Shown: positions 42,954 to 52,732, numbered from the stretch's first letter. The stretch is DNA of 64,000 nucleotides from Bradyrhizobium sp. AZCC 1721 (GCF_036924715.1 NZ_JAZHSB010000001.1:6625001-6689000); one strand, 5' to 3'. Notes: generated by a model from the letters alone, not told the origin. Program-made: numbers and translations.

Positions 42954-45900
42954 TTAGTGATGCGGCGACACGATGAAGTCGCTCGCATGGAGACCCGCGG
43001 TGGCAAGCCCCTTCAAGGTGATGGTGTCGCCAGTATCGAGCGTGATCAGCTTGTCATCGCCGCTGGTCGTCACATGGACTGGATTTGCAAGCCACGCAGT
43101 GATGTTCTCGGCGTTCACGAACTGGGCGAACGCACGGAGATCGATATGGTCCTCGCCGACCACGAAGTCCATAATCGTATCGGCACTCGGGTCGTCTTCC
43201 GGCGTGAAGACAAGCGTATCGGCATACCCGGTCGCAAAAATGACGTCCTTGCCGGACGTGCCGTTCAAGATCACTTCCGGGCCCGTTCCAGCGTGGTTGA
43301 AAATGAAATTGACCGTATCGGCGCCGCCAAAACTATCGGCAACCGTGAGCGTGACTATGTCGGTCTGCGGTTCGGCAGCGTCGTGCATGTAGGCGATACC
43401 GCTGTCCAGCATCGTGTTGATTTCCTCAAAATCAAGGTCGCTGCCATTTGCCGGCGTCACACTAGTTACCGGGCTGGCACCGGTCGTCGCTGACATCGCA
43501 AAGGTGGTGGATCCGGTAGCATCGACATCCGTGACGTAAAGGCCCGAAAAAGTCGTCGTTTCATCAACATCCTCTGTGACGACGCGATCGGTTCCGATCA
43601 CGGGCGCATCGTTCGCTCCCTCCACTTCCACCGTCAGCGTCGCAGTGCCGGCAGCACCGTGCACATCGATGGTGTGCACCGCGAAGGTATCCGTATAACT
43701 GCCTGCCAGCAGCGCATCGATGGCGGCAGCATTGGGCACATAGACGTAGCTGCCGTCGGCGTGCACCGTGAGCCAACCGTAGAGGCCGGCGACCGCGGTG
43801 TTCACCGCACTGGATCCGTCGAGCGCAGCATAACGCAGCGAGGCGGTGTCGTCGCTGTCGCGGTCATTGCCATCCAGCGTGCCCGTAAGATCAGCGAAAC
43901 TGTCACCGGCCGCGGTATCGGTGAGTTTGCCCGCGATTTCCGCAGTCAATGTCGGCGCGTCGTTGGCGCCGTTCACATCGACGGTGAGAATGGCGGTGCT
44001 GACGGTGCCGTGCACGTCGGACGTTTGCACCGTAAACATATCGGTATGGCTGCCTTCGTGTAGCGCGTTGATCGCGGCGGCATTGGCAACGTAGGTGTAG
44101 GTGCCGTCGACATTCACCGTGAGCGAACCGTAGAGGCCGGCGACCGCGGTGTTCACCGCACTGGATCCGTCGAGCGCAGCATAGCTCAGCGAGGCGGTCT
44201 CATCGTGATCGACATCGTGCCCGGTCAGCGTCCCCGCGAGATTGCCAAAACCGTCATTCGCCGCGCTGTCGGTGAGCTCGCCCGCGATCTCGGCGTCCAG
44301 CGTCGGCGCGTCATTGGAGCCGGTGATAGTGACGGTGACCGGCGTGGTGACAACGCCGCCATGATGGTCATTGACCTTGGCGGCGTAGGTCAGCGTCAGC
44401 GTTTCGCCATAAGCGAGGAAATCGAACTGGCTGTCGGCCACGTCATAGGACCAATTCACCGAACCATTGTTGGTGTTGCCGAGAACCGGTGTCAGCGTCA
44501 GGGCGACCCCGATGTCGTCTTGCTGCTGTGCGGTCAGCAGCAGATCGGTGGTGCCGTCCGCAGCCTTGTAGGTGTAGCCGGCGTATGACGCGGATACGTC
44601 CGGCCGGTCGCTGAGATCGAGATCGGCAAAGGTGATGCTGCCGCCGGCGTGGTCCATCGTGGCGCTGCCGGTGCCGGCCATTTCGGTAAAGGTGCCGTTG
44701 GTAGTGGTAACCACGGGGTCATCATTGGAGCCGTTGACGGTAATGACCACGTCTTTGGTGGTGACGCCGCCGTGGTGGTCGTCAACCTGCACCGTGTAGG
44801 TGAGCGTGATGGCCTCGCCGTCAGCGAGATAGTCGAAATAATGATCCGGGGCCGAGAAGGTCCAGTTCTGGGAACCGGTCGCGCCGCCCGTGGAATCGGT
44901 CAACGCGCCCAGCCAAAGCCAGCCGAACTGGGTGTTGTAGTCGATTAGATCCGTCTGGGTGCCGGTTGCGACCACATTGGTAATCGTGACGGCATGCGTA
45001 TCGGTCCAGTCGACATCGGTGAATGTGATCGCGCCGTTGGCGTGATCCGGCGTCGCCGAGCCAGAGGTGTCGGCGATCTCCAAAATTGCTGCGGATTGTG
45101 GACTGCTGGCGATGACGGCCGTATCGTTAGCGCCGGTCACGGTCACGGTGAGCGGCGTGTTGATGATCCCGCCGTGACCGTCATTGACGGTCGCGGTGTA
45201 GGTCAGCGTCAGGACTTCGCCATCTGCGAGAAAATCGAACGCGCTATCGGCGACGCTGTAGGTCCAGCTCGCCGAACCGTTGTTTGTATTGCCGGCCGCC
45301 TGCGCTACCGTCAGCGCCGCATCGACCGCGTCGAGTTGCCCGGCCGTGAGCGTGAGACTGGCGTCGGCTGCGCTCTGATAGGTGTAGGAAGCAAAGGCGG
45401 CGCTCGCCACCGGACGATCGGTCAGGTCGACGTCGGTGAAGCTGATGGTGCCCGATACCGTATGAAGCGCCGGGGATCCGGTCGGATTCGGCTGGCTGGG
45501 ATTCACCAGCTCGGGGAACCCAGCGTTCGTCACCTCGATGGTCGGAATGTCGTTGGTACCGGAGACGGCGACATCCGCGCCGTCGATCGAGACCGTGATC
45601 GACGTCGTAATGACGCCGCCATGGCCGTCATCGACCTGGGCGACGTAGTTGAGCACCAGCGTCTCGCCCTTGGCGATAAAATCGAACTTGTTATCCTCGA
45701 TGCTGTAGGTCCAGCTTGCCGTGCCGTTGTTGCTGTTTCCGGGAGCCTGCACCACGCCGAGCGGCACCTCGACGGCCAGGATCGCCGCCAACTGTTCCGG
45801 CGTCAGCGTCGCGGTGATGTCGTTGCCCGCTGCGTCGTAGTAGCGGAACGGATCGGTCGTGGAGATCGCCACGCTGACGACGGGACGGTCGGTCAGGTCG

Positions 45901-47612
45901 ACATCGCCGAAGGTAACGGTGCCGGACACGGTATCGATCGTCGTATTGCCGGTGCCGATCCGCTCCGTAATCTCGCCCCCGATCGCGGAGATCGTCGGCT
46001 TGTCGTTGGTGCCGGTGATGACGATCGTAAACGGCACAAACGTCGTCTCGTTGTTCGGCGCAAAATTGTTGTCGACCCGCGCCATGTAGGTCAGCTTCAG
46101 CGTCTCGCCGGTGGCGAGGAAGTCGAACGCGCCGTCGGCGATGTTGTAGGTCCAGGTCGCCGTACCGATGTTCTTGCCGTTGGGATCCTGCACCACGGAC
46201 AGCGGCACTTCGACCGCCTTGATCGCAGCCAGTTGCTGCGCCGTCAGCGTGGTGGTGACATCGGCGCCCTGCGCGTCCTGATAGACGAAGGAAGAAAACT
46301 GCGTACTGACGCTCGGAGTGTCGCCGACGTTGACGTCGATATAGTTGACGATACCCGAGATGCTGTCGAGCGCGGAGCTCGCGGTCACATCGATTCGTTC
46401 GGTAGCCGCGCCGCCGAACGCCTCGGCCCGCGGCGGCCCCGGAATATGTACGAGCCTGGGGGGCGGCCCCGGATCCACGGGGGGAGTAGCCCCGCTCGGG
46501 ATGTTGAGTAGCTGAAGCGTCACGGGAATGAACTCCCCGCCGGTCAGCTTGACGAACAATGTTTCCGGAACGATCGAATCGGTAAAATTGGTAGTGAGCT
46601 TGGTGTTCGGATTGTTCAGGTCGGTGAACTTCAGCGAGAACACGTCGCTGATGATCTTCTGCGCGTCGGGCGATAGCTGCACCGACGATTGAAAGCTGAC
46701 CGTGCCCTGGCCGCTGACAATCGTCTGCGTGCCGGCCCGGTTGACGGTCGCGATCGGCGTCAGCGTGGTCTTGTCGAACAGGATGTAGGAGCCGGTGGTG
46801 CCGTCGGGCTCGACCAGCACCTGGAATTTCGCCGGCGGCGCGATACCCGAGCCGGGCACTTCGAAGTCGATCTCGACCAGCACAGCGGTGCCGCGGATGC
46901 CCATGGTCGCGACCGGGGTGTCGACCTTCATGTCGCCTTTCTTGGCGGTGGCGCCGGCGACGAACGAGATCGTGCCCTGCACCAGGCTAAGCAGCGATTT
47001 GTTGTCCGACCCGTTGGGGTCGTAGACCATTTCGTTCAGCACCATCCTGGCATTCGATGCGAGACCGAACACGCTGCCGTCGATGAAGGTGATACCAAGT
47101 GTCGAATCGGAGCCGGACTGGACGACGTCGCCTTTATGGACGGTTTCGCCCTGGTTCAGGATAATCGAGACGCCGTTGCGGATCGCGGTCGCATTGCCCG
47201 TCAGCTTGGTGACATGCCCGATCACAGGTGGCGCGACGCTGGCGCTGCCGTCAGCTTGCGCGAACTTGGTGTGCCCGCTCAGCGCGTTGACGATGTCGCC
47301 GGTAAGATGGGCGCCATCGGGCGAGGCCAGCGCAGCGCGCTTCTCGCCCTTGAAGTAATCGCGCAGCACGAGCTCGCGGTCGCCGCTGCTGAGGATCAGA
47401 TCGATGCCCGATCGCTTGAAGTCGCCGCTGAAGAGCAGATCAGCATCAGAAATAATTATGGCGTCGGACGGTGCATGTGTCGAAACTTTGTCGACATTGA
47501 ACTTGCCGGAAGACGGAAGATGGCCGTGCGATGACAGCAGAGACCCAGAGCCAATATCCGCGCCGGAAAAAGGGTCGAGGGCGCCCGATCCGAATTTGCC
47601 GGCGTAGTTCAA
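42954..47612 (-). CDS. Large FecR/VCBS-repeat type I secreted adhesin
   Basis: A 1552-residue surface protein. Residues 1-125 include SGIDLILSSGDRELVLRDYF, resembling the BapA prefix-type domain. A FecR-like domain covers about 130-245 (GETVHKGDVVQSGS..., then VATMGIRGTAVLVE). A proline linker (374-397) leads to seven VCBS repeats with TGTND or TGAND endings (about 398-1340), a cadherin-like domain, and a C-terminal type I secretion signal with GTSGKDVIFATGYADTLVF and IMDFVVGEDHIDLR. No N-terminal signal peptide is seen, as expected for type I export. The start is TTG at 47612, six codons after a stop, with no clear ribosome site. It lies upstream of the cyclase gene. Confidence 0.92.
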   Translation of the reverse strand: MNYAGKFGSGALDPFSGADIGSGSLLSSHGHLPSSGKFNVDKVSTHAPSDAIIISDADLLFSGDFKRSGIDLILSSGDRELVLRDYFKGEKRAALASPDGAHLTGDIVNALSGHTKFAQADGSASVAPPVIGHVTKLTGNATAIRNGVSIILNQGETVHKGDVVQSGSDSTLGITFIDGSVFGLASNARMVLNEMVYDPNGSDNKSLLSLVQGTISFVAGATAKKGDMKVDTPVATMGIRGTAVLVEIDFEVPGSGIAPPAKFQVLVEPDGTTGSYILFDKTTLTPIATVNRAGTQTIVSGQGTVSFQSSVQLSPDAQKIISDVFSLKFTDLNNPNTKLTTNFTDSIVPETLFVKLTGGEFIPVTLQLLNIPSGATPPVDPGPPPRLVHIPGPPRAEAFGGAATERIDVTASSALDSISGIVNYIDVNVGDTPSVSTQFSSFVYQDAQGADVTTTLTAQQLAAIKAVEVPLSVVQDPNGKNIGTATWTYNIADGAFDFLATGETLKLTYMARVDNNFAPNNETTFVPFTIVITGTNDKPTISAIGGEITERIGTGNTTIDTVSGTVTFGDVDLTDRPVVSVAISTTDPFRYYDAAGNDITATLTPEQLAAILAVEVPLGVVQAPGNSNNGTASWTYSIEDNKFDFIAKGETLVLNYVAQVDDGHGGVITTSITVSIDGADVAVSGTNDIPTIEVTNAGFPELVNPSQPNPTGSPALHTVSGTISFTDVDLTDRPVASAAFASYTYQSAADASLTLTAGQLDAVDAALTVAQAAGNTNNGSASWTYSVADSAFDFLADGEVLTLTYTATVNDGHGGIINTPLTVTVTGANDTAVIASSPQSAAILEIADTSGSATPDHANGAITFTDVDWTDTHAVTITNVVATGTQTDLIDYNTQFGWLWLGALTDSTGGATGSQNWTFSAPDHYFDYLADGEAITLTYTVQVDDHHGGVTTKDVVITVNGSNDDPVVTTTNGTFTEMAGTGSATMDHAGGSITFADLDLSDRPDVSASYAGYTYKAADGTTDLLLTAQQQDDIGVALTLTPVLGNTNNGSVNWSYDVADSQFDFLAYGETLTLTYAAKVNDHHGGVVTTPVTVTITGSNDAPTLDAEIAGELTDSAANDGFGNLAGTLTGHDVDHDETASLSYAALDGSSAVNTAVAGLYGSLTVNVDGTYTYVANAAAINALHEGSHTDMFTVQTSDVHGTVSTAILTVDVNGANDAPTLTAEIAGKLTDTAAGDSFADLTGTLDGNDRDSDDTASLRYAALDGSSAVNTAVAGLYGWLTVHADGSYVYVPNAAAIDALLAGSYTDTFAVHTIDVHGAAGTATLTVEVEGANDAPVIGTDRVVTEDVDETTTFSGLYVTDVDATGSTTFAMSATTGASPVTSVTPANGSDLDFEEINTMLDSGIAYMHDAAEPQTDIVTLTVADSFGGADTVNFIFNHAGTGPEVILNGTSGKDVIFATGYADTLVFTPEDDPSADTIMDFVVGEDHIDLRAFAQFVNAENITAWLANPVHVTTSGDDKLITLDTGDTITLKGLATAGLHASDFIVSPHH
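43775..44183 (-). repeat. 58-bp identical segments within VCBS repeats
   Basis: Bases 43775-43832 and 44126-44183 are identical over 58 nt, 351 nt (117 codons) apart and in frame. They encode YAALDGSSAVNTAVAGLYG in two successive VCBS repeats. Identity at DNA level, including third positions, means recent duplication or gene conversion. Recombination between them would delete one repeat and keep the frame. Confidence 0.88.
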
Positions 47613-48283
47613 TGGAACACCAATCTAAATGGTTAAGAAGTATGAAATTTCCCTGCGGGGTTTTCATACCACGCAGGTAAGGAACACAAAAGCAGGCATG
47701 CCGCGAATACCCTCGATATGGGGTATGTCGGCAACAGGACCGAAAAGGTCCGGAAAAAGTGTCCGGCGAAAGTGTGGCAAGGAAAAGGCCGGAACTTACT
47801 CGGGCTGATCGAAAAATGGGCACGGCCTGCCACGGCATAAAGATAAGCAGTCATAATCATTTATCTCTGCCGCAGCGCAGCGAATGCCGCTTCCTAGTCA
47901 CCTTAAGACTGATCACCTCGCGGATCCATTCGAAGCCGTCATCGCCTTCAAGGCGTCCGGGACAGGTTGCAATCGTGCACCGAGCGATCCCGTGGGTAAG
48001 GTTAATTCGGTGAGCTGTGACCCTTCCGCAACCGTAAACTTTTGCGCCGTGTCCGCCTCCTGTCTCGGATAGCCAAGCGGCCCCGATGAGCGCCGATCTG
48101 AGTGGATCGATAAAATCCTCTGCAAACCGGCAAGGCCGCGTTCACGCTCCTTCGCAAACTTCCGATAGGCCTCCCCTCGTTTTAAACGGATCAAAAGCGC
48201 CGTTGCCCATCCTGCCCGTTCTGAAATGATCCGGGTACGAGCAGGCAGAGCAAGCCCGCCGATGCCCGGACAAGGGGTGTCAG
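47613..48283. other. Long divergent intergenic region
   Basis: A 671-nt gap between the adhesin gene (-) and the LapG-like gene (+). Two small hairpins are seen: ATACCC/GGGTAT at 47708-47727 and GGACC/GGTCC at 47737-47751. No family match occurs in any open frame. A minus-strand frame near 47913-48100 ends in a protein-like tail but has no convincing start. Promoters for both flanking genes are expected here; none could be placed confidently. Confidence 0.45.
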
Positions 48284-49087
48284 ATGGGGTTGTCAGTCTA
48301 CGCGCGCGCATGGCGCGCGGGCATCGTCGCGTGCGGCCTGGCCTGGTTCGGGCCTGTCGACCTGCGCGCGGAGACGGGCGAGCCATCCGCGCCGGTGGAG
48401 ATGATCCAGCGGTCGGCCGAGCCGTTCGGACTTGCCGCATCTTCCCTCACCAGCGGCGGACTGCGCGACAAATGGCTTGGCGTGCAGCGCCGGCTCGACG
48501 ACGAAATGGTGCAGCTTGCGCTCTGCGAAGGTGACCGTGACGGCTGCGTGTCTCCGGCCGCGCTGAAATTCCTCGACATTGTCGACGCCGCGCGCTTGCG
48601 CGAAGGCCGCGCGCGGCTCGGCGAAATCAACCGCGCCGTCAATCTCGCCATCCGGCCGATGAGCGATCTCGCCGAGCACGGCCAGATCGACGTCTGGACG
48701 CCACCGCTCGCAACGCTCGCGCGCGGCGGCGGCGACTGCGAGGATTATGCGATCGCGAAATTCATGGCCTTGCGCCGCGCCGGCCTCGCGCCCGACGATC
48801 TCAGGATCGTGGTACTGCACGATACCATCCGCGGCGAGGACCATGCGGTGGCTGCCGCGCGGCTGGAGGGGCGCTGGTTGACGCTCGATAACCGCCGCAT
48901 GGCGATGGTCGAGGACGTCGACGTTAGAAACTTTCAGCCGACATTCGTGATCGGTCAGCACGGCGTGATGCGATATGCCGATGCTCCGCTGCTCGCCGAC
49001 GCCTCGGGCAATAAGCTTGCGGCTCCGCTTGTCTTGAGCTCTCTGGCCGCTCCGCCGACCGGTCATTCGAACGTGCCAATGGAATGA
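48284..49087 (+). CDS. LapG-like transglutaminase-fold cysteine protease
   Basis: A 267-residue exported protein of the BTLCP (DUF920) family, to which LapG belongs. LapG cleaves the N-terminal retention module of LapA-type adhesins in the periplasm. An N-terminal signal region ends near LRAETG. The catalytic triad is Cys152 (GGGDCEDYAIAKF), His187 (RGEDHAVAAA) and Asp202 (LTLDNRR). AAGGGG precedes the ATG. The neighbour is the FecR/VCBS adhesin, transcribed away. No LapD gene is in the window. A VCBS-type substrate is plausible, though the adhesin lacks an obvious N-terminal alanine-pair cleavage motif. Confidence 0.92.
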   Translation: MGLSVYARAWRAGIVACGLAWFGPVDLRAETGEPSAPVEMIQRSAEPFGLAASSLTSGGLRDKWLGVQRRLDDEMVQLALCEGDRDGCVSPAALKFLDIVDAARLREGRARLGEINRAVNLAIRPMSDLAEHGQIDVWTPPLATLARGGGDCEDYAIAKFMALRRAGLAPDDLRIVVLHDTIRGEDHAVAAARLEGRWLTLDNRRMAMVEDVDVRNFQPTFVIGQHGVMRYADAPLLADASGNKLAAPLVLSSLAAPPTGHSNVPME

Positions 49088-49335
49088 CCGCGCGCAATTG
49101 TTGCGCGGCGACGGCGGGCAACAATCTGCTTTCCTTATCTGATCTTTCCTGCCTTACGGCCAATGGTGCGCTGCAGCCGGTATGCCAGCTTGCACTCGTT
49201 CGGCGAAAGCGCTCGCGCAAAACATGCGAGACAAATTTTCTCTTTTTCGTTTCGCGCATCGCGTTGATTGACGCGATCCTTCTCACCGGCATAGCATTCC
49301 ATCAGATCCGCTAGAGATCACTGGGAGGGAATGAG

Positions 49336-51516
49336 ATGACACGTTTGCCGCGCGTTGATTCCGATTGCCTTTTATTTCCTGAAATTGCCGTTACTTCCCG
49401 TCGGCCGGCGCGCCTTGCGCAGGCCGTGATCGCAATCGGGCTGGGCCTGACGCTGGGCTGCAGCTCCGCCCTTGCGCAGACACCCGCCAAGGGATCGCCC
49501 GAGCACATCAAGGCGGTTACCTCGGCGGTCGACGGCGCATCGATCAAGGCCAACACCGCGACCTCGAGCGACTGGCCGACCATCGGCCTCGACTATGCCG
49601 AGACGCGCTTTTCCAAGCTCAACCAGATCAACGCCGACAACGTGAAGAAGCTCGGGCTGGTGTGGAGCTATCCGCTGGAATCCTCCCGCGGCGTCGAGGC
49701 GACGCCGGTCGTTGTCGACGGCGTCATGTATCAGACCGCGTCCTGGAGCGTGGTGCACGCCATCGATGCCCGCACCGGCAAGCGGCTCTGGACGTACGAT
49801 CCGAAGGTCGATCGCACAAAGGGCTACAAAGGCTGCTGCGACGTGGTCAATCGCGGCGTCGCGCTCTGGAAAGGCAAGGTGTTCGTCGGCGCCTATGACG
49901 GGCGGCTGATCGCGCTCGATGCCGTCACCGGCAAAGTGGTCTGGGAAAAGGACACGCTGATCGACAAGGAGCATTCCTACACCATCACCGGCGCGCCGCG
50001 CGTGTTCAACGGCAAGGTCGTGATCGGCAATGGCGGCGCGGAATACGGCGCCCGCGGCTACGTCGCCGCTTACGACGCCGAAACCGGCAATCAGGCCTGG
50101 CGCTGGTTCACGGTACCGGGCGATCCGTCAAAACCGTTCGAAGATGAATCAATGGCGGCTGCCGCCAAGACCTGGGACCCCGCCGGTAAATACTGGATCA
50201 ACGGCGGCGGCGGAACGGCGTGGGATACCATCACCTTCGATCCGGACCTCAACCTCGTCTATATCGGCACCGGCAACGGCTCACCGTGGAATCGGGATGT
50301 GCGCAGCCCATCCGGCGGCGACAACCTCTATCTGGCCTCGCTGGTCGCGCTGAACGCCGACACCGGAAAATACGTCTGGCACTATCAGGAGACGCCCGGC
50401 GACCACTGGGACTACACCTCCACCCAGCCGATGATCCTCGCCGACCTCACCATCGATGGCACGCCGCGCAAGGTGATCCTGCACGCGCCGAAGAACGGCT
50501 TCTTCTTCGTCGTCGACCGCACCAACGGCAAGTTCATCTCGGCCAAGAACTTCGTTGATGTGAACTGGGCGACCGGCTACGACGCCAACGGCCGGCCGAT
50601 CGAGGTGAAGGAGGCGCGCGGGAGGGAACAGTATGACAGCATCCCGGGCCCGTACGGCGCCCATAACTGGCATCCGATGTCGTTCAATCCGCAGACCGGG
50701 CTCGTCTATCTGCCGGCGCAGAACATTCCGGTGAACCTGACGCCGGAAACGGCGTTCAAGCACAACGCGCAGGAGCCCGGCAAATTCGCTTCTGCGGCGG
50801 GCTGGAACCTTGGCTTCATGCTCAACGCGACGCCGCCGAAGAGCGCGCCGTTCGGCCGCCTGCTCGCGTGGGATCCGGTGAAGCAGAAGGAAGCCTGGCG
50901 CGCGGAATATGTAGCGCCGTGGAACGGCGGCACGCTCACCACCGCGGGCAACCTCGTTTTCCAGGGCACGGCGGACGGCCGCTTCATCGCCTACAACGCC
51001 ACGACGGGCGAAAAGCTCTGGGAGGCGCCGGTCGGTACCGGCGTGGTTGCGGCCGCCTCGACCTATCTGGTCGACGGCAAGCAGTATGTCTCAATCGCGG
51101 TCGGCTGGGGCGGCGTGTTCGGAATTGCCGCCCGCGCCACCGAACTGCAGAGCCCTGGCACGGTCTATACCTTCGCGATCGATGGCAAAGCGCCACCGCC
51201 GGCCTTCGTGAAGTACCAGACCGAAGGCCTGCTCGCCGGCGTCAAGTACGATCCGAAGGACGTTCCAGAAGGCACTGCGCTCTATGTCACCGCCTGCGCG
51301 CAATGCCACGGCGTGCCCGGCGTCGACAAGGGCGGCAATGTCAGGAACCTCGGCTACGTTTCCAAGGAGACCATCGAGAACCTGAAGAACTTCGTGTTCA
51401 AGGGCCCGTTCCACGATCAGGGCATGCCTGACTTCACCGGCAAGCTGACCGAAGCCGACGTGGTGAAGATCCAGGCCTTTATCCAAGGCACCGCGGACGC
51501 GATAAGGCCGAAGTGA
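49336..51516 (+). CDS. PQQ- and heme-dependent alcohol dehydrogenase
   Basis: A 726-residue quinohemoprotein alcohol dehydrogenase for the periplasm. An N-terminal signal is seen (VIAIGLGLTLGCSSALAQ). The beta-propeller holds the vicinal disulfide Cys167-Cys168 and the catalytic Asp359 in GDHWDYTSTQP. The residue two after this Asp is Thr, not the Asp that marks lanthanide (XoxF/PedH-type) enzymes, so a calcium enzyme is expected. The C-terminal cytochrome c domain has CAQCHG (Cys654, Cys657, His658) and a late Met for heme. A GGGAGG ribosome site precedes the ATG. No PQQ synthesis or accessory genes lie nearby. Confidence 0.95.
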   Translation: MTRLPRVDSDCLLFPEIAVTSRRPARLAQAVIAIGLGLTLGCSSALAQTPAKGSPEHIKAVTSAVDGASIKANTATSSDWPTIGLDYAETRFSKLNQINADNVKKLGLVWSYPLESSRGVEATPVVVDGVMYQTASWSVVHAIDARTGKRLWTYDPKVDRTKGYKGCCDVVNRGVALWKGKVFVGAYDGRLIALDAVTGKVVWEKDTLIDKEHSYTITGAPRVFNGKVVIGNGGAEYGARGYVAAYDAETGNQAWRWFTVPGDPSKPFEDESMAAAAKTWDPAGKYWINGGGGTAWDTITFDPDLNLVYIGTGNGSPWNRDVRSPSGGDNLYLASLVALNADTGKYVWHYQETPGDHWDYTSTQPMILADLTIDGTPRKVILHAPKNGFFFVVDRTNGKFISAKNFVDVNWATGYDANGRPIEVKEARGREQYDSIPGPYGAHNWHPMSFNPQTGLVYLPAQNIPVNLTPETAFKHNAQEPGKFASAAGWNLGFMLNATPPKSAPFGRLLAWDPVKQKEAWRAEYVAPWNGGTLTTAGNLVFQGTADGRFIAYNATTGEKLWEAPVGTGVVAAASTYLVDGKQYVSIAVGWGGVFGIAARATELQSPGTVYTFAIDGKAPPPAFVKYQTEGLLAGVKYDPKDVPEGTALYVTACAQCHGVPGVDKGGNVRNLGYVSKETIENLKNFVFKGPFHDQGMPDFTGKLTEADVVKIQAFIQGTADAIRPK

Positions 51517-51564
51517 CGACGACAGACCGGGGCGCGCGCCAGCGCGAACCCGGGATCTCGAGAT

Positions 51565-51590
51565 TCTCAGATGCGCAGTTGCGCATCTGA
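51565..51590. terminator. Hairpin between convergent genes
   Basis: CTCAGATGCGCA and its complement TGCGCATCTGAG form a 12-bp stem around GT, so four central bases probably form the loop. It is downstream of the alcohol dehydrogenase gene and downstream of the HD-GYP gene on the other strand. There is no T-run, so it may be part of a dispersed repeat rather than an intrinsic terminator. Confidence 0.55.
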
Positions 51591-51645
51591 GGTCCGGTTC
51601 TTCAGACCATCCGGAATGACGGGATGGATTGCTTTTTCGCTGGGG

Positions 51646-52695
51646 CTACCTGCTCAGTGCGACCTCCTTGAACGCCGCCACGAGGGCCCGTTCCAACTTT
51701 CCCTGCATCCTGGACAGAATGCCGTATGCCTCCGCCCGGGGCATGGTGGGCTTGTAGTGCCGATGCTCAATCAGCGCGGCGAAGATATCGGAAATGGTCA
51801 GCACGCGAACGATATCGGGGATACTCTCGGCACAGAGCGCATCCGGATATCCGCTGCCATCGAGATACTCGTGATGATGCCGGACAGCATCCAGGATCTC
51901 GGCGGAAATACCTGTCTGGGCTTTGAGAAAATCGTATCCAGCCACCGGATGGCTCTCGATAAGTGCGCGCTCCTCGGCGTCCAGCCGTCCGGGCTTGTCC
52001 AGGATCGCCAGCGGGATGGTTGCTTTGCCGATATCATGAAACATGGCGGCAGAGTGCAGCCGCTCAAGATCGGTTCTCCGCAGTCCCAGGCTGAGCCCAA
52101 AGTCAATGGCCACGCCGGTTACGAGGAGGCAGTGCTGGTAGGTCCCCTCGTGATGGCGCCGCACCGTCGTGAGCCATTCAGTGAGCCCGCGCTCTGTGAT
52201 GCGATCGGCGATTTTCTTGCCAGCTTCTTTCGTCCCGATCACATCTATCGGCTCGCCCAACGACGCCGCGGTGAACATCGATCCAATGGCGGCAGCCGCG
52301 ACCTCAACCGCGTTGTCTTGCTGCGGCGCCCCGGGTGGAGAGGCGCGTTCCGGGTCGGCCGGATCGGCTAATGCAGCGAGCAATTTGGACTGGTTGATTG
52401 TGCTCGGTACAACGAGCGTCGCTCCCAGCGCATAGGCCTGCGAGATGCAGACGTGAGATGGTTCTTCGACAAGGAATATACGCTTTGGGACCTTGGCCAT
52501 GCGGACACTCCTCTTCTTGAGCGCCGCGATGTTTCTGACGACACGTAGATCGGCGCAGACAACCACCGCGTGAGGCGCCTGCGAGAGATTTGCGTCGACG
52601 TCGAGCCGTTCCGCTGCTATGCGAACTCTGCGGTCAAGAATGCCGCAAAGGTCGGACAACTTGGCGGCATCATCCGCCAGAACATGCACAAACAT
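51646..52695 (-). CDS. HD-GYP cyclic-di-GMP phosphodiesterase
   Basis: A 349-residue protein. The N-terminal 110 residues look like a degenerate receiver or pseudo-receiver: there is no clear phospho-acceptor Asp in its usual place and the conserved Lys is missing (IFLVEEPS). The C-terminal HD-GYP domain is complete: His220-Asp221 (FHDIGKATIP), a helix with His249, HHHEYLDGSGYP with Gly-Tyr-Pro at 282-284. HD-GYP enzymes degrade c-di-GMP. It is the last gene of a likely operon with the small genes at 52733 and 53355 and the PilZ gene. Confidence 0.93.
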   Translation of the reverse strand: MFVHVLADDAAKLSDLCGILDRRVRIAAERLDVDANLSQAPHAVVVCADLRVVRNIAALKKRSVRMAKVPKRIFLVEEPSHVCISQAYALGATLVVPSTINQSKLLAALADPADPERASPPGAPQQDNAVEVAAAAIGSMFTAASLGEPIDVIGTKEAGKKIADRITERGLTEWLTTVRRHHEGTYQHCLLVTGVAIDFGLSLGLRRTDLERLHSAAMFHDIGKATIPLAILDKPGRLDAEERALIESHPVAGYDFLKAQTGISAEILDAVRHHHEYLDGSGYPDALCAESIPDIVRVLTISDIFAALIEHRHYKPTMPRAEAYGILSRMQGKLERALVAAFKEVALSR

Positions 52696-52732
52696 CAGGG
52701 CCGTCTCCGTTGAGCGACTTACTTGCGCGTCT

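Noticed and set aside
43880..43930. TAAG sequence in the adhesin as a LapG cleavage site
   Set aside because: LapG cuts in an N-terminal retention module. This TAAG is near residue 1235, inside a VCBS repeat, where it is a chance part of the DTAAGDSF phrase.
44994..46511. 505-codon plus-strand frame within the adhesin gene
   Set aside because: It mirrors the VCBS repeats on the other strand and shows no domain of its own.
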